From positions 1 through 64,000 of the forward strand of contig JANQBS010000194.1 in assembly GCA_033085395.1 (NCBI GenBank): a stretch of DNA of 64,000 bases, given 5' to 3'. Of this stretch, positions 10,248 to 21,948 are shown one piece after another. This stretch comes from Xanthoparmelia taractica (Eukaryota > Ascomycota > Lecanoromycetes > Lecanorales > Parmeliaceae). Position numbers and translations under genes: made by a program. The notes beneath the pieces were generated by a model that saw only the letters and a program-made list of their open reading frames with translations, searched no databases and was not told the origin of the DNA. Position 1 is the stretch's first letter. Each line of letters starts with the position of its first letter.

Positions 10248-11782
10248 AGTTTTTTAGATAATAGAAGATGATAAAGGCAGATATCGATGGGTTCAAAAGA
10301 TATTCCTAGCAAGACCACCCAGGACATTCGGACTTTTATATCAAGGCCAAAGGCAAAAGGCAGGAGGGGGCAATGCACGAGGTAAGAAAACGAGGTTGGT
10401 ACTCTCAATTGACCCAGAGATCATAAGTGCATAATCACTAGAAAGTGAGACGCTGTGCCAGACTGACTGTGGATCGTGTCATCCTATCACTGTTGATCAT
10501 ACGGATGGGGGAGGAGTTAAAGGCGGACGCTATAAGGGGTCTCCCAAAATAGATGTCTTAGCCTCACGGGATGAATCCTGCACCTGCACGGCTTACGCAT
10601 CTCGCATGCAAGGTTGGCGGCATGATTCCCTTCTCGCGGGGGCTGTGTATGATTATGGTGTGTGTGGTGAAGGCTGTGAATTTGAGGCAGGGCAGCTCGG
10701 GCATGATGCCTAATCGTTAGCCAATCGATAATGTCTTATAGTGCTGACTAATCCCTCAGTGGCTGCAAACTCGGATTGACCGACGCACTAATGCACATAA
10801 TCTCTCAGCTGCGCCTGCTTCATTAATATTGATTCAAGCAACAACATGCAACGTGGACTCCATACACATGAACGTGGGCTCCATACACATGATGCTGTCG
10901 ACCCAGGCAATTGCACACAGTCTTCCTTGAGGATGAGCCAGGCACGGTGCAATGCATCAGGATCGAGTACGAGTACCTGGATTGATTCAATATTCTGAGC
11001 GTGTGCCAGCTACTCAACATCCGCCTTGTGGCTCCGTATTCGAGAGATGATGTTGACCGGACAATACTGTTAATGCTAACTTGGCTTTTTTAAGCATCTA
11101 CAGCCCCGCAGAGAATGACTTTTAGAACTTAAGGCGATATCACTGCATCTTCAAACGGAATTTTGGTGCCAGTAGGAAAATCCATCACTGGCCTCTACCT
11201 TTGGGGTAGAGCGAGCTGCACTCTGCCTCCGCCAGTGCCCCCCGGAATGCTCCATAAGGTAGTATCGCAGGGTGCTCCATTTCACCCAAATTCTCCGGAC
11301 AAGAGTGCCTTGTTCCGCCTTGCCTGTGTTTCGTCCTTCCTCTTCTGACCTGCATGAGCCTAGCTTATGCAGAACAGTCCAATCCAACCAATCACTGGTT
11401 TCATTCATGTCGATCAAGTACCAATTCGGTGTTCGTGCCGTTCTGGTACCGCAGTTTCAGCGTCTTGCTTACTCTTCTCTGCACGTATTTTTGGCGGCTG
11501 ACGCGCATAAGGCTTCAAGTGCTATTATTGAGGCTCCAGTCATGCGGCTCCCATCTATTGCCGGCGACCCTCAAGAGGCTCAGGATAAGTATCCGAATCC
11601 TATATCACCCTGCGAGCAGCCAGGAAGCTCGGAAGCAAGAAATATTTTCCTCCGCACTATATACTGTCTAGAGTCACATTGAATTTGGGAGCCGTCTGTG
11701 TCTAAAGCTACGTTGGCTATTCTTCCAATAATCTCTGATCGACGTCAAGCACACAGATTGAGTCCTTAGACCAATTTGCAGC
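10248..11782. other. Intergenic, about 1.5 kb without a clear gene
   Basis: Several short open frames on both strands (10823-11020, 11151-11417, 11272-11682) lack family signatures and overlap one another. The last few hundred bases should contain the promoter and 5' leader of the phospholipase gene at 11783. Confidence 0.4.
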
Positions 11783-14308
11783 ATGGCAATTTGGCTTGAA
11801 TCCGAGGCTGAGCCTTCCCCAACCCTGGATGACAGCCTTTATAAACTGGGACCTGTAGGTGAAGATAGTCAGGCTGGGGCGCCGTCAGCCTGTCCAGGCC
11901 CTCCAACAGGACACTTCGAGTATTTTGCTTTTGAAGACAACCAGAGACCGCCTAAGCGAAGTCCAACGTATCCTTTTGTTCCCCTTGGTCCATCTGAGGC
12001 GCCCATTCTCAAATCCCTAGGCAAAGTCAGCAAGGTGAACCAGAAGCATCGGAAACGCAGAGCCGTGCCGTCAATTCCAAACAGATTAGTACATACTAAG
12101 TCGAATTTAACGGGACCACATCGTATACGGCACTCGTCAACCATCGATACTTATAATTCTGCATCATTCGAAGATACGGCCGTGTGGGACCGGAAAGCGA
12201 TACTCTCTCTGGGTAAGTATTCACACCAGACCCTGAGTAATTTGCACAATGGTGTGATTTTGGCCTCAAAGCAGTATCAATCAACATTGTCCTCTTTCTT
12301 TTTACTTTTGGAACGTTCTGCCTGCCTGCTGGGGCATCGGGTTGTCGACCAGTGTTTCCTCGAACCATATACCCCAGAAATTCCCGATTCCTTACACTCG
12401 CTTTTAACTTGGACATAACCTCTTTCGCGTTCCCTTATCGCGTTTCTTGATTTGCTGTGATGGAAGAGTGTGCCGATTGTGCATGAAGCTCACTGATGTG
12501 CAGATGGAGGAGGTATACGCGGATACTCGGCACTTCTGATACTTCAAGAACTCATGAAAGTCGTTGGGCAAATAGAGAGAAGGTATGCTCGTGGACTAAG
12601 CGAAGCCGATGGACCAGCCGAATCGAGCTATCATCCACTCACGCCACTGTCGCCGGCGCCATGCATGGCGACCACTATCAATTCCAAGGCCCAAAATGGT
12701 GGTGAACCTGTAAAGACCGATTCGTCGCCATGGCTTCCATGCCACTATTTTGATTATGTTGCCGGAACAAGTACGGGAGGGTGTGTCTCATATGCCGTAT
12801 GTCTGGGTAACTCCAGCTGACTCGTTTGTCAGATTAATAGGCATCATGCTCGGGCGATTGAGAATGAACGTTGATGATTGCATCTCTGAATACGAGACCC
12901 TAGGCGCGGAAGTGTTTGGGCACAGTCGCAAGTGTCATATCAGATCTCCCTTGTTCTGGCCGCGGGACAAGTACAAGTACAAAACACTCGAGAGGGTTGT
13001 AAGAGACGTCGTGCGTCGGCGCGTGCCTAAAGTGGCTGAATTTCCTGGCGGTAGGAATTTCGCATTCGATGAGAACAGATGCAGAACGTAAGGAGTCCTT
13101 CCAAACTGTGATTCTTGCATTGACAATCCCACAGAGTCGTTGTTGCTTTCCAGCAACAGAGCAAGGCCGGCGCAGAGAAGCCCTACTTGTTTCGCACTTA
13201 TAAGAATCTGCACAAGAGCGAAGACCCCGAGCAGCGAAAGCTTGACCGAAATCCTGACATGGCTCATGACATACCTATATGGCAAGTCGCTCGTGCCACA
13301 TCTGCGGCACCGACCTATTTCAAACCCCCCGTAATCGACGGGCTTGAGTATGTCGATGGCGGCTTTGGCGCGAACAACCCTTGCAGGGAAATCTACGAGG
13401 AAGTTCGCAGAATGAATAATAATTCTCAGAGTTGTGCTAGTATTATTCTGAGCATCGGAACAGGAAAGAATAATGAAGCACGCCGTTTCAAAGGCACTGG
13501 GTTCCAACGGTATCTGAACTATCTCAACTTCGCCAGAAAGTGGGCTTCTGATTCCGAACAAACACACCTAGCTATGCTCAATGCTAAGAGTGAGGGTCAC
13601 TTTGATTATTTCAGATTGAATGTTGAAGAAGGCCTCGACCTGATGAAGCTTGACGAGTGGCGGGCGAGGGGTCCAGTAAGAACGAAGATTGGAGAACGCA
13701 TCTGCAATTTCAGGTCTTCCTCGCACAAGGATCGATGCAAGGATAGCAGAAGTGCTGCAGCCGGTGAGACCAGTGGCCAGCAAGCTGACTTCCTGAAAGA
13801 GAAGCATGACAATCTGGAGAACGGGACTGGCGCCATTCACATGAATGGAAATGGAAATATTAGACATATCATCAATGGGGCAACTACCAATGGCCATCTA
13901 CCAACTACCGGTCTCTCATTAAGAGAAATCGACCCCGATGCCGACAAAACGAAAATCCCACAATGGTTCAGACCCAAGAATAGGACTCTCGATTCAATTC
14001 GCAAGTACACTGAGGAATATCTCTCTCACCCTGATACGATCAAGGCTATCGAACGTTGTGCCAAGCTTCTCGTCGACGGTCGTCGGGGCCGAGCCAAGAG
14101 CGACCCCCAACGGTGGGAAAAGGCTTGTTTTGGAACTTGGTATCAGTGCAGGATACCGGAGTGTCCTCGAGGAGAGAAGGAGTATGAGAGGCGGTGGCAA
14201 CTCCGCAAGCACTTGCTTGATAAGCATAAGGCTGCATTCACGAGGGGCGTCGAGGGCAAACGCAAGCTTGACGAAGCGCTTGATTCTTGCAAGATCGTCG
14301 TCCATTGA
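11783..14308 (+). CDS. Patatin-like phospholipase with C-terminal C2H2-like finger
   Basis: Four exons, 11783-12212, 12504-12780, 12833-13087 and 13135-14308, give 711 residues from the ATG at 11783. Every junction restores a family motif: the oxyanion-hole loop LDGGGIRGYS is split by intron 1 (D144), the nucleophile elbow GTSTGG (Ser 233) by intron 2, and the catalytic DGG (Asp 395, in YVDGGFGANNP) lies in exon 4 after PIWQVARATSAAPTYF. Patatins use a Ser-Asp dyad to release fatty acids from membrane lipids; in fungi many act in lipid turnover, and some are fused to NLR-type receptors linked to cell-death reactions. The 143-residue leader is basic and unstructured. Near the C-terminus C659-x4-C664-x15-H680-x4-H685 resembles a C2H2 zinc finger. 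No NB-ARC or repeat domain is present. Substrate is unknown. Confidence 0.9.
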
Positions 14309-15457
14309 GCATATAATCACCATTCCACCGTCAAGGTTGAGGGTCAACCATCGGCTTGGATCCCATAAGACGACTCACAAACTGCCAATGGTGGTGCCCT
14401 ATGAGTTTGCATTCGATTTGTACGATTATTGATTGTCTATAAGGGGCTGAAAGTCTTAGTGGACTGGTTGTCGTTGCACTAGAGCTTGGAAGTGGGAAGT
14501 GCCTCCAAAAGTTCTGCTATTTACTTTCTCGTATCGCATTTTTTCCCTGCCCAATACCCAAGGTCTTCATGCTTTACAGATGTTGGCATTTCGTTATGGT
14601 CAATCCAATAGCATGCTATTCTCATCTGCTGAATGGTGCTTAGCAGTGCTTCAGCTTATATACCGCCTCATTATAACGTGCCTCATAATTCTATACTTCG
14701 AGACTTCAGCTCTTCTCTACTCCCATAGCCTTTTCCTTAACATTGGCTCAATGACTCGATGTCCTTGTAATACTGTACCTTATACTAAAATGCAGCAACT
14801 GGCAAAGTAGACAAGAGCCTTTTACAGAATCTAGCTATCCGCACTCGTGCTACTGATCAATGTGTGCTGAATGTACTTTTCGTCGTCGCGTGCATGATAG
14901 AAGACAAGGTGAGCGGCGTCATCGTCTTAAACTGCTCCTTATTCAAGCATAAACGCTTTTCACGATTTGGATTCACTCAACGTTTCCTACCGGGATACAC
15001 TAAACGGTGAGCATAAAGATATGGGATGGGGCTGAACCCCTTCGCAGTCCGACCTTGGGTGTCATCTTCTCAAAAGGTTTCAACACGCAGTGAGATAGAG
15101 TGGGCTCTTCTCTATCTGTTCAAGCTTCTATATCGCAGCGGCTTCCTCTGTCTGATCGGTCAAGGACCCTCCAGCGCCACGAATGGGTTGAAAGGGTAAA
15201 GGCTTTCAGTTGTGTAGGAGGAGCGTGTCGAGGTCCAAGGTAGAATTACGTACGTCGAGTAGTCCTTTGCACTCAGCCAAAGTTCAGTCCACACGTTGCA
15301 TCTGGATGGCAACTCCGATGTTCTCTTAGGTGAGAAAGGGATGTAGATGCGGTGGTTGGGACTCGATGACGATCCTCGGCGGTGATCACGCGAGGGGCGC
15401 TAGCCCTACATGCCCTTTCATGCATCGTTGAGTAAGGTACATACATGACTGCGTACC
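14309..15457. other. Intergenic between phospholipase and acyltransferase genes
   Basis: Contains the 3' end of the phospholipase transcript and the promoter of the siderophore gene. No other gene is supported. I looked for a GATA-type iron-regulatory HGATAR pattern and can see simple GATA-containing words (for example TGATAG, AGATAG), but these are too common to call sites. Confidence 0.45.
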
Positions 15458-17220
15458 ATGACGCCGACTCTGGTCCACCTACCCAATGGGCAAACCATCA
15501 CTGTCTCTCCCGTCTTTGCTGGCCTCTCCTTTAAAGCCAACGACCTTAACATCCACCATTCCATCTTTCCCCCGGGCTGGACCATCATTCTCGAGTCCAT
15601 TGACAGCGACAATGACAATGACGGCACCCGATCGCCTCCAGACGAGAGAGAGCAGATCTACGGCTCAAGAAAGCATCCACCAAAACGCTACAAGGCTCCT
15701 ACCTTACAGAATGACAACCTTTTTATATCCTCAATCTCGAATCCAAGCAACACAGACTTCAAGCCTGCTACCTCTCCCACCAGACTGATAGCTATGATGC
15801 TGTGGGCGACTTTATGGTGGTACTTCCATCAGGTAGCCCCCATGTATGGCGCCTTGCGTGGACCCTCAGACTGATTCAGGAAGTAAAGCCAGCGCCCAAT
15901 ACCCGCCTCACCGCCGGCGTCCATCCAGACACACCAGAAGAAGGGAGGCCCAAGGGTAAATGGCGAGTTAATATCAAAAGAGAAGGTATATTCAAGGGGA
16001 AGCACATGCTCCAAAAGCTAGAGAGGATGGGTCTTATCGCCAGCGAAGAGTCCTGCGTTGGCGCAACCCTGGACGAGAGGGGTGGAGAGGGTTGGACGAA
16101 GATGTTTACCAGTCAAACTTCGTTCTGGCAGATCGATCCCCGTATCTTCCTGTTCACACTCTCTCCTACACAGAACTCGCCGTATCCAGGAGCTTCGCCC
16201 TTTACTTCAAGACCAGGGTCACCTAACAGGGAAGGTACTCCAATGGCTTCGCCACGACCAGAAACTGCAGACCCTTCGCAACATGGTCTTTGGTCGCCCC
16301 ATTCACCCGGTCCTTATGCGTCGGGCAGCCATCTCCCCACATACTACCCTCCCGCACCTCCACAATTCACCTTCACGAACAGCATCCGTCATCCAATACG
16401 CCCAAAGCCTCCTGCCCAAGGCGTGACATTCTATACCCGCTACGTTCCAAGCGTCGGCCAATACCTCTCATTCCGCACCGCTTCTTTGGGTTCCAAGTCA
16501 CCAAAATACCACGGACCAACATCAGGTGGGACGAACACAAACCTCAACTTCCTTCCCCCGCACTCCGGCGTGTCTACGTCCACGCTGCCGTCATTAGGCA
16601 ACATCAACATCCACCCCTGCGACACAGAATTATTACACGACTGGATGAACCAGCCCCGCGTCGCCGCCGCATGGGGTGTCTCCGGCCCCATCGAAACCCA
16701 AGAAACCTTCCTCAAGAACGCGCTAAATGACAAGCACAGCTTCCCCGCCATAGGATGCTGGGACGGCAAACCGTTCGGATACTTTGAGCTGTACTGGGTC
16801 AAGGAAGATCAGCTGGGGAGACATCTCACGGGCAGCGACGTCAATGATTGGGACAGGGGCTTCCATGCTCTCGTGGGTGAGCACGAGTTTCGAGGGCGGC
16901 ATAGGGTGAATGTGTGGACGAGTGCGTTGGTGCATTATTTTTGGCTTTGCGATCCGCGGACGCAGAGGGTTTTGGTGGAACCGAGGACTGATAATGTCAA
17001 GTGGGTCTTTACTCGTTCTCTTTCTCCATCTCTTTCTTTATATCACTATCACAGAAGAAGGGCTGGCCAGCAACTGACTGATCAATCATTCACCACCACT
17101 AGATTCATCGAATATCTACAGGACGTAGGCTTCCACAAGGAAAGGGAGGTGGCGTTTTCCTACAAACAGGCGGCGTTGATGAAGATTGGTAGGGATGGGT
17201 GGTGCGCGCCTGTACTGTGA
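15458..17220 (+). CDS. N5-hydroxyornithine acyltransferase, SidF/SidL family
   Basis: Exons 15458-15832, 15880-17000 and 17103-17220 give 537 residues. Intron 1 (47 bp) is fixed by joining IAMMLWATLWWYFHQ to the NTRLTAGVHPDTPEEGRPKG segment; intron 2 (102 bp) joins NVK to FIEYLQDVGF. Family hallmarks include the N-terminal ANDLNIHHSIFPPGW, KREGIFKGKHMLQKLERMGL, and a C-terminal GNAT-like region with HDWMNQPRVAAAWG, GCWDGKPFGYFELYW and a VGEHEFRGRHRV acetyl-CoA-binding-like stretch. Such enzymes acylate N5-hydroxyornithine for hydroxamate siderophores: acetyl for ferricrocin (SidL) or anhydromevalonyl for fusarinines (SidF). Length and the long Ser/Pro-rich middle insert (about 210-330) look closer to SidL, but the acyl donor cannot be told from sequence alone. 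No NRPS or ornithine oxygenase gene lies nearby. Confidence 0.85.
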
Positions 17221-17782
17221 GATTTTGGAGGAGAGGAATCGCTATGGTCTTGGAGGATATAGTACAGTATAGTGTAGAGAATCGCAATCATGACTAGAGG
17301 AAGGGCTTAACACCTGCGGACTCCGCCTCGCTTCTGCCAGAAACGGGCTGTCTGCAGGTTTGGACTTGGCGCTGTTTCTGTTCCCCTACAGTGCTCATTC
17401 GTGAGTCACTTCCAGACACGATGGGATTGAACGCACGTCGTTAATATCTGCAAGTTTTGAAATAAGACTACCTGCGTCAATAGAAAAAAAGAGAAAAAAG
17501 GAAAACACCTAGTAATTCATGGTATCACAATGATCCGCGCGGTTGATATGAAAAAAAAACCCCTGTGCCAAAACCCTGGCTCCGTCGAGCATGCAGATGC
17601 AAGCCCGATCCTTCCTGCCTCATACGCCTGCCTCCTGCCCATCAGCCGTCCAAATTGGGGGAAGAAGTGAAGGTAATCCGCATGTAAAGTAGCAACGCCC
17701 TGAGTCATGATGCAGATTTCTGATCTCGCTTCCAACATCCACCTTTTCATTCATTCCATTCTTCTTTCTTACTTCAATCTGA
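17221..17782. other. Convergent intergenic region
   Basis: Shared 3' region of the acyltransferase (+) and the DUF7514-type gene (-). It has two A-rich runs near 17484-17506 and 17550-17560 and no gene. Confidence 0.6.
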
Positions 17783-19945
17783 TTATCGATAGACGGCGCC
17801 TCCATACGGCTGGGCGTAATCATAACCACTTCCCTGCCGCCCACTAGCGCGGTTGTAATCTTCGTCATTCAAGTAGTCGTCTCTCCTTGGTGGTGGCCCA
17901 CCGCGGTCATATCGTCTCGGGCTTTCTCCGTAGGCCCTCGCATCTTCCTCCGCCTGTCTCCGAGCTCTCTCGGCTCGCTCGCGAGCATTCTTCTCAAAGT
18001 ACCGACGAGTGTCATTTTCGTCAACGACAGCTTCTACCGGAGGAGCACCCATAGGGACGGAAGCGGGCGGTTGGTAAGGGCTCGGTTGGTAGCCTCTGAC
18101 ATCGATGTCAGAACGCCTGAAGTCGTTTGAAGAGCCGCGACTGAATGAAGGGCTGCGATGACGGCGGCCTGCGTTGCTGGGTGCGCGGTGATGATGGACT
18201 TCTGGCTTCGGCATCTCCATTGGGCGAGAATTGTTGACAGGGATGGGGCGAGACCAAGCAGATGAATCTGAGCGGTTTGGCTTGGGCGCCGAGCTTACAA
18301 AACTTTCGGCGCGTGGCTTCGTGGACTTCGCTTCGTCTTCGGATTGCTTGCCGCCGCCGGGAAGAGCAGTGTAGGGCTGGCGTGCACGTTCGATAGGATT
18401 GGAAGGTGGAGGCTGCATGGGAGGATTAGTGTCGTCGATGGCAGACTCTGATGGAGTGTTGGAATATGGTTTGCGTTCGCGCTCAAGTTGGGAGGGTACG
18501 TAGTTGGAGGTTGCCGCTGAGCTGTTGGGCGGTAGATCAAAGCTCACGCTTGAGCGATGGGTCTGCGGAGCGTAGGTCTGCTCAGCGATGCTGGGCTTCT
18601 GGATTGGGGATTCATGACGAGGTGGTGGAGGTTCCTCTCGATTCGAGCGGCGTGGAATCTCAATAGCTGCGTGCTCAGAAATGGAATCCTCCAACTTTTC
18701 ACGAATCTTACGATCCTCATGCCCCGGAAACAAGCGTCGTGAGAGTTCCTTTGGGAACCGCTCTTTCCTGTCGTCTGGGTTGCAGATAGGCATATCCAGC
18801 ACGGCCTTCTGGAGCCTCGCAAACTCTTCATCAGGGTGTGCTTGAATGAGCAACGTTACCCATCTCTCGAAGCCAACTGGTGTAAGACCCGGTATATCTG
18901 GTCTCTCATCGTATCTCTCTTGCACAAGATGATGCTGACATTCGAGATCTCTGTACATGCGAGAGATTGAAGAGTGCTCGTCGTCGAAAACAGCTAAAAT
19001 CTGATTAGCCAAGTGATCTAGCAATTGCGTTGGTCAAACGTACTCGACCATGGATACAGCTCATTTGACAGCTTGACGTCCTCGTAGTATTTTACCATCT
19101 TTGTAGGGGTGATGACAATGCTATGTCGTGGTTCATAATCCTCAATCTGTAAGGCGCAATCAGTAAATGCACAGTACCTCAAGTTGGCATGGACCATCGA
19201 TCGGACGTACAATGTGCACTGCCAACCCGCGGAGGAATTGACCCAGTCTCTTGGTCGGATGGGCATCTTCGTCAAATAGCTGACCCCAAATTTTCTCTAA
19301 CGTAGTCACTTGCTGGTTTGTCGAAAGCCTCGCTGGGCCTTTTGGTCTCACATATGGCCTGTCGCTCGAGTCGCTCGTTTGGCTGTGAGGGGATGATGAT
19401 CTCCTGGGGTTGAATTGAGTGACCTTTTCGTGCCGTGGGCTCGGTGGGTCATCTGGAGGTATGTATCCTGATTGCGACTGTGGTGAGGCGCGGCTTGGGT
19501 ATTCGGAGTGCTTGCTTGGTGAAGGAGGTGTGAAGACTCGGTTTGGCATATTGGATGAGGCCCCGGACGCGGTGGATGGTGATTGAGGTACAGGCTGATG
19601 CATGGAAGGATGAGGAGGGGGAGAGAAGGGGTTTTGAGGAGGCACGGGCGTGGATCCGTCGAGCCCGCCGCCTGTTTGCAGTTGTTTGATGACGGTCTGT
19701 GTGATCTGGGCAATGAGATCAGGCGATACATAGCTTGATGTCTCAGCGCCTGCCCGATGGACAGCATTTGTTACAGCCTCGTCGATGGGCTTTTGAGGTG
19801 GGGGCGGGGCGTATCGATTCTGCTCTGGCATTACTGATGCACGTCGTGGTTCTCGATTTCTGTGAGAGGGTAGCTCGAATTGATCTTTATCAGCGGCCTG
19901 AGTGCGGGGATCTGCGTATTCAACGCTGGGCTGCTGGTAAGCCAT
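17783..19945 (-). CDS. DUF7514-type proline-rich protein
   Basis: Exons on the minus strand are 19211-19945, 19044-19146 and 17783-18993, giving 682 residues from the ATG at 19945. The conserved core spans the junctions: TTLEKIWGQLFDEDAHPTKR, LGQFLRGLAVHI, IEDYEPRHSIVITPTKM, YYEDVKLSNELYPW, then VFDDEHSSISRMYRDLECQH and PGLTPVGFERWVTLLIQAHP. The acceptor of intron 2 is ATTTTAG (18994-18999), chosen because the earlier CAG breaks the frame. On either side lie long Pro/Ser-rich, charged and probably disordered tails; the C-terminus is rich in R/D/Y with RAERARRQAEEDARAYG. I place it in the fungal DUF7514 family from memory of this core. Molecular function is not known. Confidence 0.75.
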
Positions 19946-20685
19946 TTTTGCTTGGCAAGGCAGTGACAATGGCCAGCGAAGGGAATTCTTGTGGCCTTGC
20001 TACGCAACAGTCGTATTGGAGATGTTGGATTGATGATTAAAGTCGTGAGTCAAAGCTGATGTTGCTAGAGCATGGCTTTTGAATTTTGGATGACCTGCAG
20101 TAGTTCTTGGCAGGATAGGTGTTAAAATCGGCAGTTGAGGATAAGGCGCGAGGTGTTTGCAGTATGTAGGGACTTGGAAGTTTTAGAAGAGTGGTGAAGG
20201 AATACGGCGAGTACGGGTAAAGGCGATGATGTAGTAGCGGGAAGCTAGAGCTATTCTAGATGAAACGTGCATCAGAGCATCCCTTGGTCGGAGAGTTTTG
20301 TCGGCGAGGATGAATCACATTACGAAGTACAAAGCTACGACGACATACTTTTACTCGAATCCAAAAGATCAGAAGCTTGGACTCGACATTTGTCCGGGAG
20401 GAGGTACAAGGAGCAAGGAGCAAGGAGCAAAGGTGCAGTTATGCCCACAAATCAGAGAGGTTGGGGGCAAGATAAAAAAAACACTTGGCTGACACCTATC
20501 CAGTGGTTTGAGAAACTTGCATGCCTCCGCCTCAAATCCTGACCGAGAAAAGGCGGGCCCCCCTAGAAACCTGCGTCACGTGCGATGACGTACTGAAAAG
20601 CCAATCGTTCGCGCCTCTCGCTTACCATCGTGATACGTAGCACGAAAGCAGAAATCTCTACAACATAGAATCACACCATATCCAG
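19946..20685. other. Intergenic with GGAGCAA microsatellite
   Basis: Promoter side of the DUF7514-type gene. A short AAGGAGC repeat (about four copies) lies at 20407-20432. No gene seen. Confidence 0.5.
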
Positions 20686-20789
20686 CTACTTGTACTCTTC
20701 CAGCGAACGTTATCTTGCTTCATGCTTGGCTTCGTGCTTGGCAGCACGCGGTGATGTCCGCCTCTCCGCTGCTAACAAACCATTCATGA

Positions 20790-21035
20790 ATGCCCATCAT
20801 CTGCCGTTTGCCGACCCTCGAAACGAGGCTACCGTGTCTCGCGCGGGTCAAAGAAGGATCCGAATATTCAGCCAAGCCTTACATAAAAACATCGGTGGAA
20901 ATTCCTCACCTTGGCGTCCGGATTCTGATTCCACCCCGAGCGGAGGAATCCAAATATTCAGCCAAGGCTCTTCATATCTATACAAATTTCGTCGAGGTTC
21001 CTCGCCTTGGCGTTCGGACTCCTGGGCGAAAGTAG
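20790..21035 (+). other. Open frame over an imperfect direct repeat
   Basis: An ATG-started frame of 81 codons encodes a repeated motif: EYSAKPYIKTSVEIPHLGVR followed by KYSAKALHIYTNFVEVPRLG. At the DNA level the copies lie at about 20855-20932 and 20945-21024 and share GAATATTCAGCCAAG-like and CCTTGGCGT-like blocks. All three frames on this strand are partly open, so coding is uncertain. It may instead be an old duplicated noncoding element. Confidence 0.3.
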
Positions 21036-21295
21036 AAACCGAATCTTCAGGCCATACAAAGTTTCGGCATTCGGATTCATGTTTTACCCCCGGAGCGTGT
21101 GTGGTCTCTTGCAGCACTATGATGAAACCCCAACCCCATGGCCAGCTTCTGCGCTGCAACACATTTCATCCTGTGTAAGACGTGCTTTTGTAAGAAGTGA
21201 CGTCTCACGCAATTGCTTTGAGCGCCTCTCCAACATATTTACATGTCGCCCAGTAAGTAAGTGAGCAGGCCTGGTTGTCGCATGCGTGTCTTGCT

Positions 21296-21600
21296 ATGGC
21301 TGCGCCACGCCAGATTTATCGACCTGCGTTTCACCTTGCTGTTCCCCCACGCGCATCTGAACGTGAAACGTTTGATCATTTGTTTGACGCGGGTTTCAAT
21401 CGTGGAGGCAAGCAGGCAGTAGATGAAATGCCTGGGTTAGCATTTTATATGTTTGGACATGGGCTTGGGGGCTGGACAGGTGAGCAGGGAAGGCCTTTTC
21501 ATGTATCATCCAATGCGTCAATACATTTTGTGAGACGGTATTCTGCACACTTTTGAACAGTCTCTATGCTCAGAAACCTGGGACCAAGTGGGTAGGGACG
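21296..21600 (+). CDS. Possible small protein, uncertain
   Basis: From the ATG at 21296 a frame reads MAAPRQIYRPAFHLAVPPRA, ETFDHLFDAGFNRGGKQAVD and FYMFGHGLGGWT. A canonical GTGAGC donor at 21480 and a TTGAACAG acceptor at 21560 would add ten codons and then a stop (about 73 residues in all). The composition is protein-like and the donor is good, but there is no family match and the gene is very short. Confidence 0.3.
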
Positions 21601-21948
21601 CTGCAAAGTAAGCGATCAAGGCGACATGTGCTTGAAGACATTCTATTCAGCTATCTGCTTGAGCTCTTCCATCTAGCTTTCAAATGCAAATCATGTGCAC
21701 GCATTCTCTGTATTGCTGGCATCATCAGGTATCACATGCAAGTCCACCGTTTTCCCTATCACCATTTCGCCCCCACCTTTTGAATCAAGCTTAATGAATG
21801 TTAAAGAGATATGCATGCTTCGCCTAATGCTGTCATCGTAGGAAAGCTCCTCAAGCTCTAACGTAACCCGCTCATATTGCTCGTCCACCTCCCCACCTTT
21901 GGCATCAAAGTCACGATCAACCAAGGCAATGGCTGACACCATTGATAC

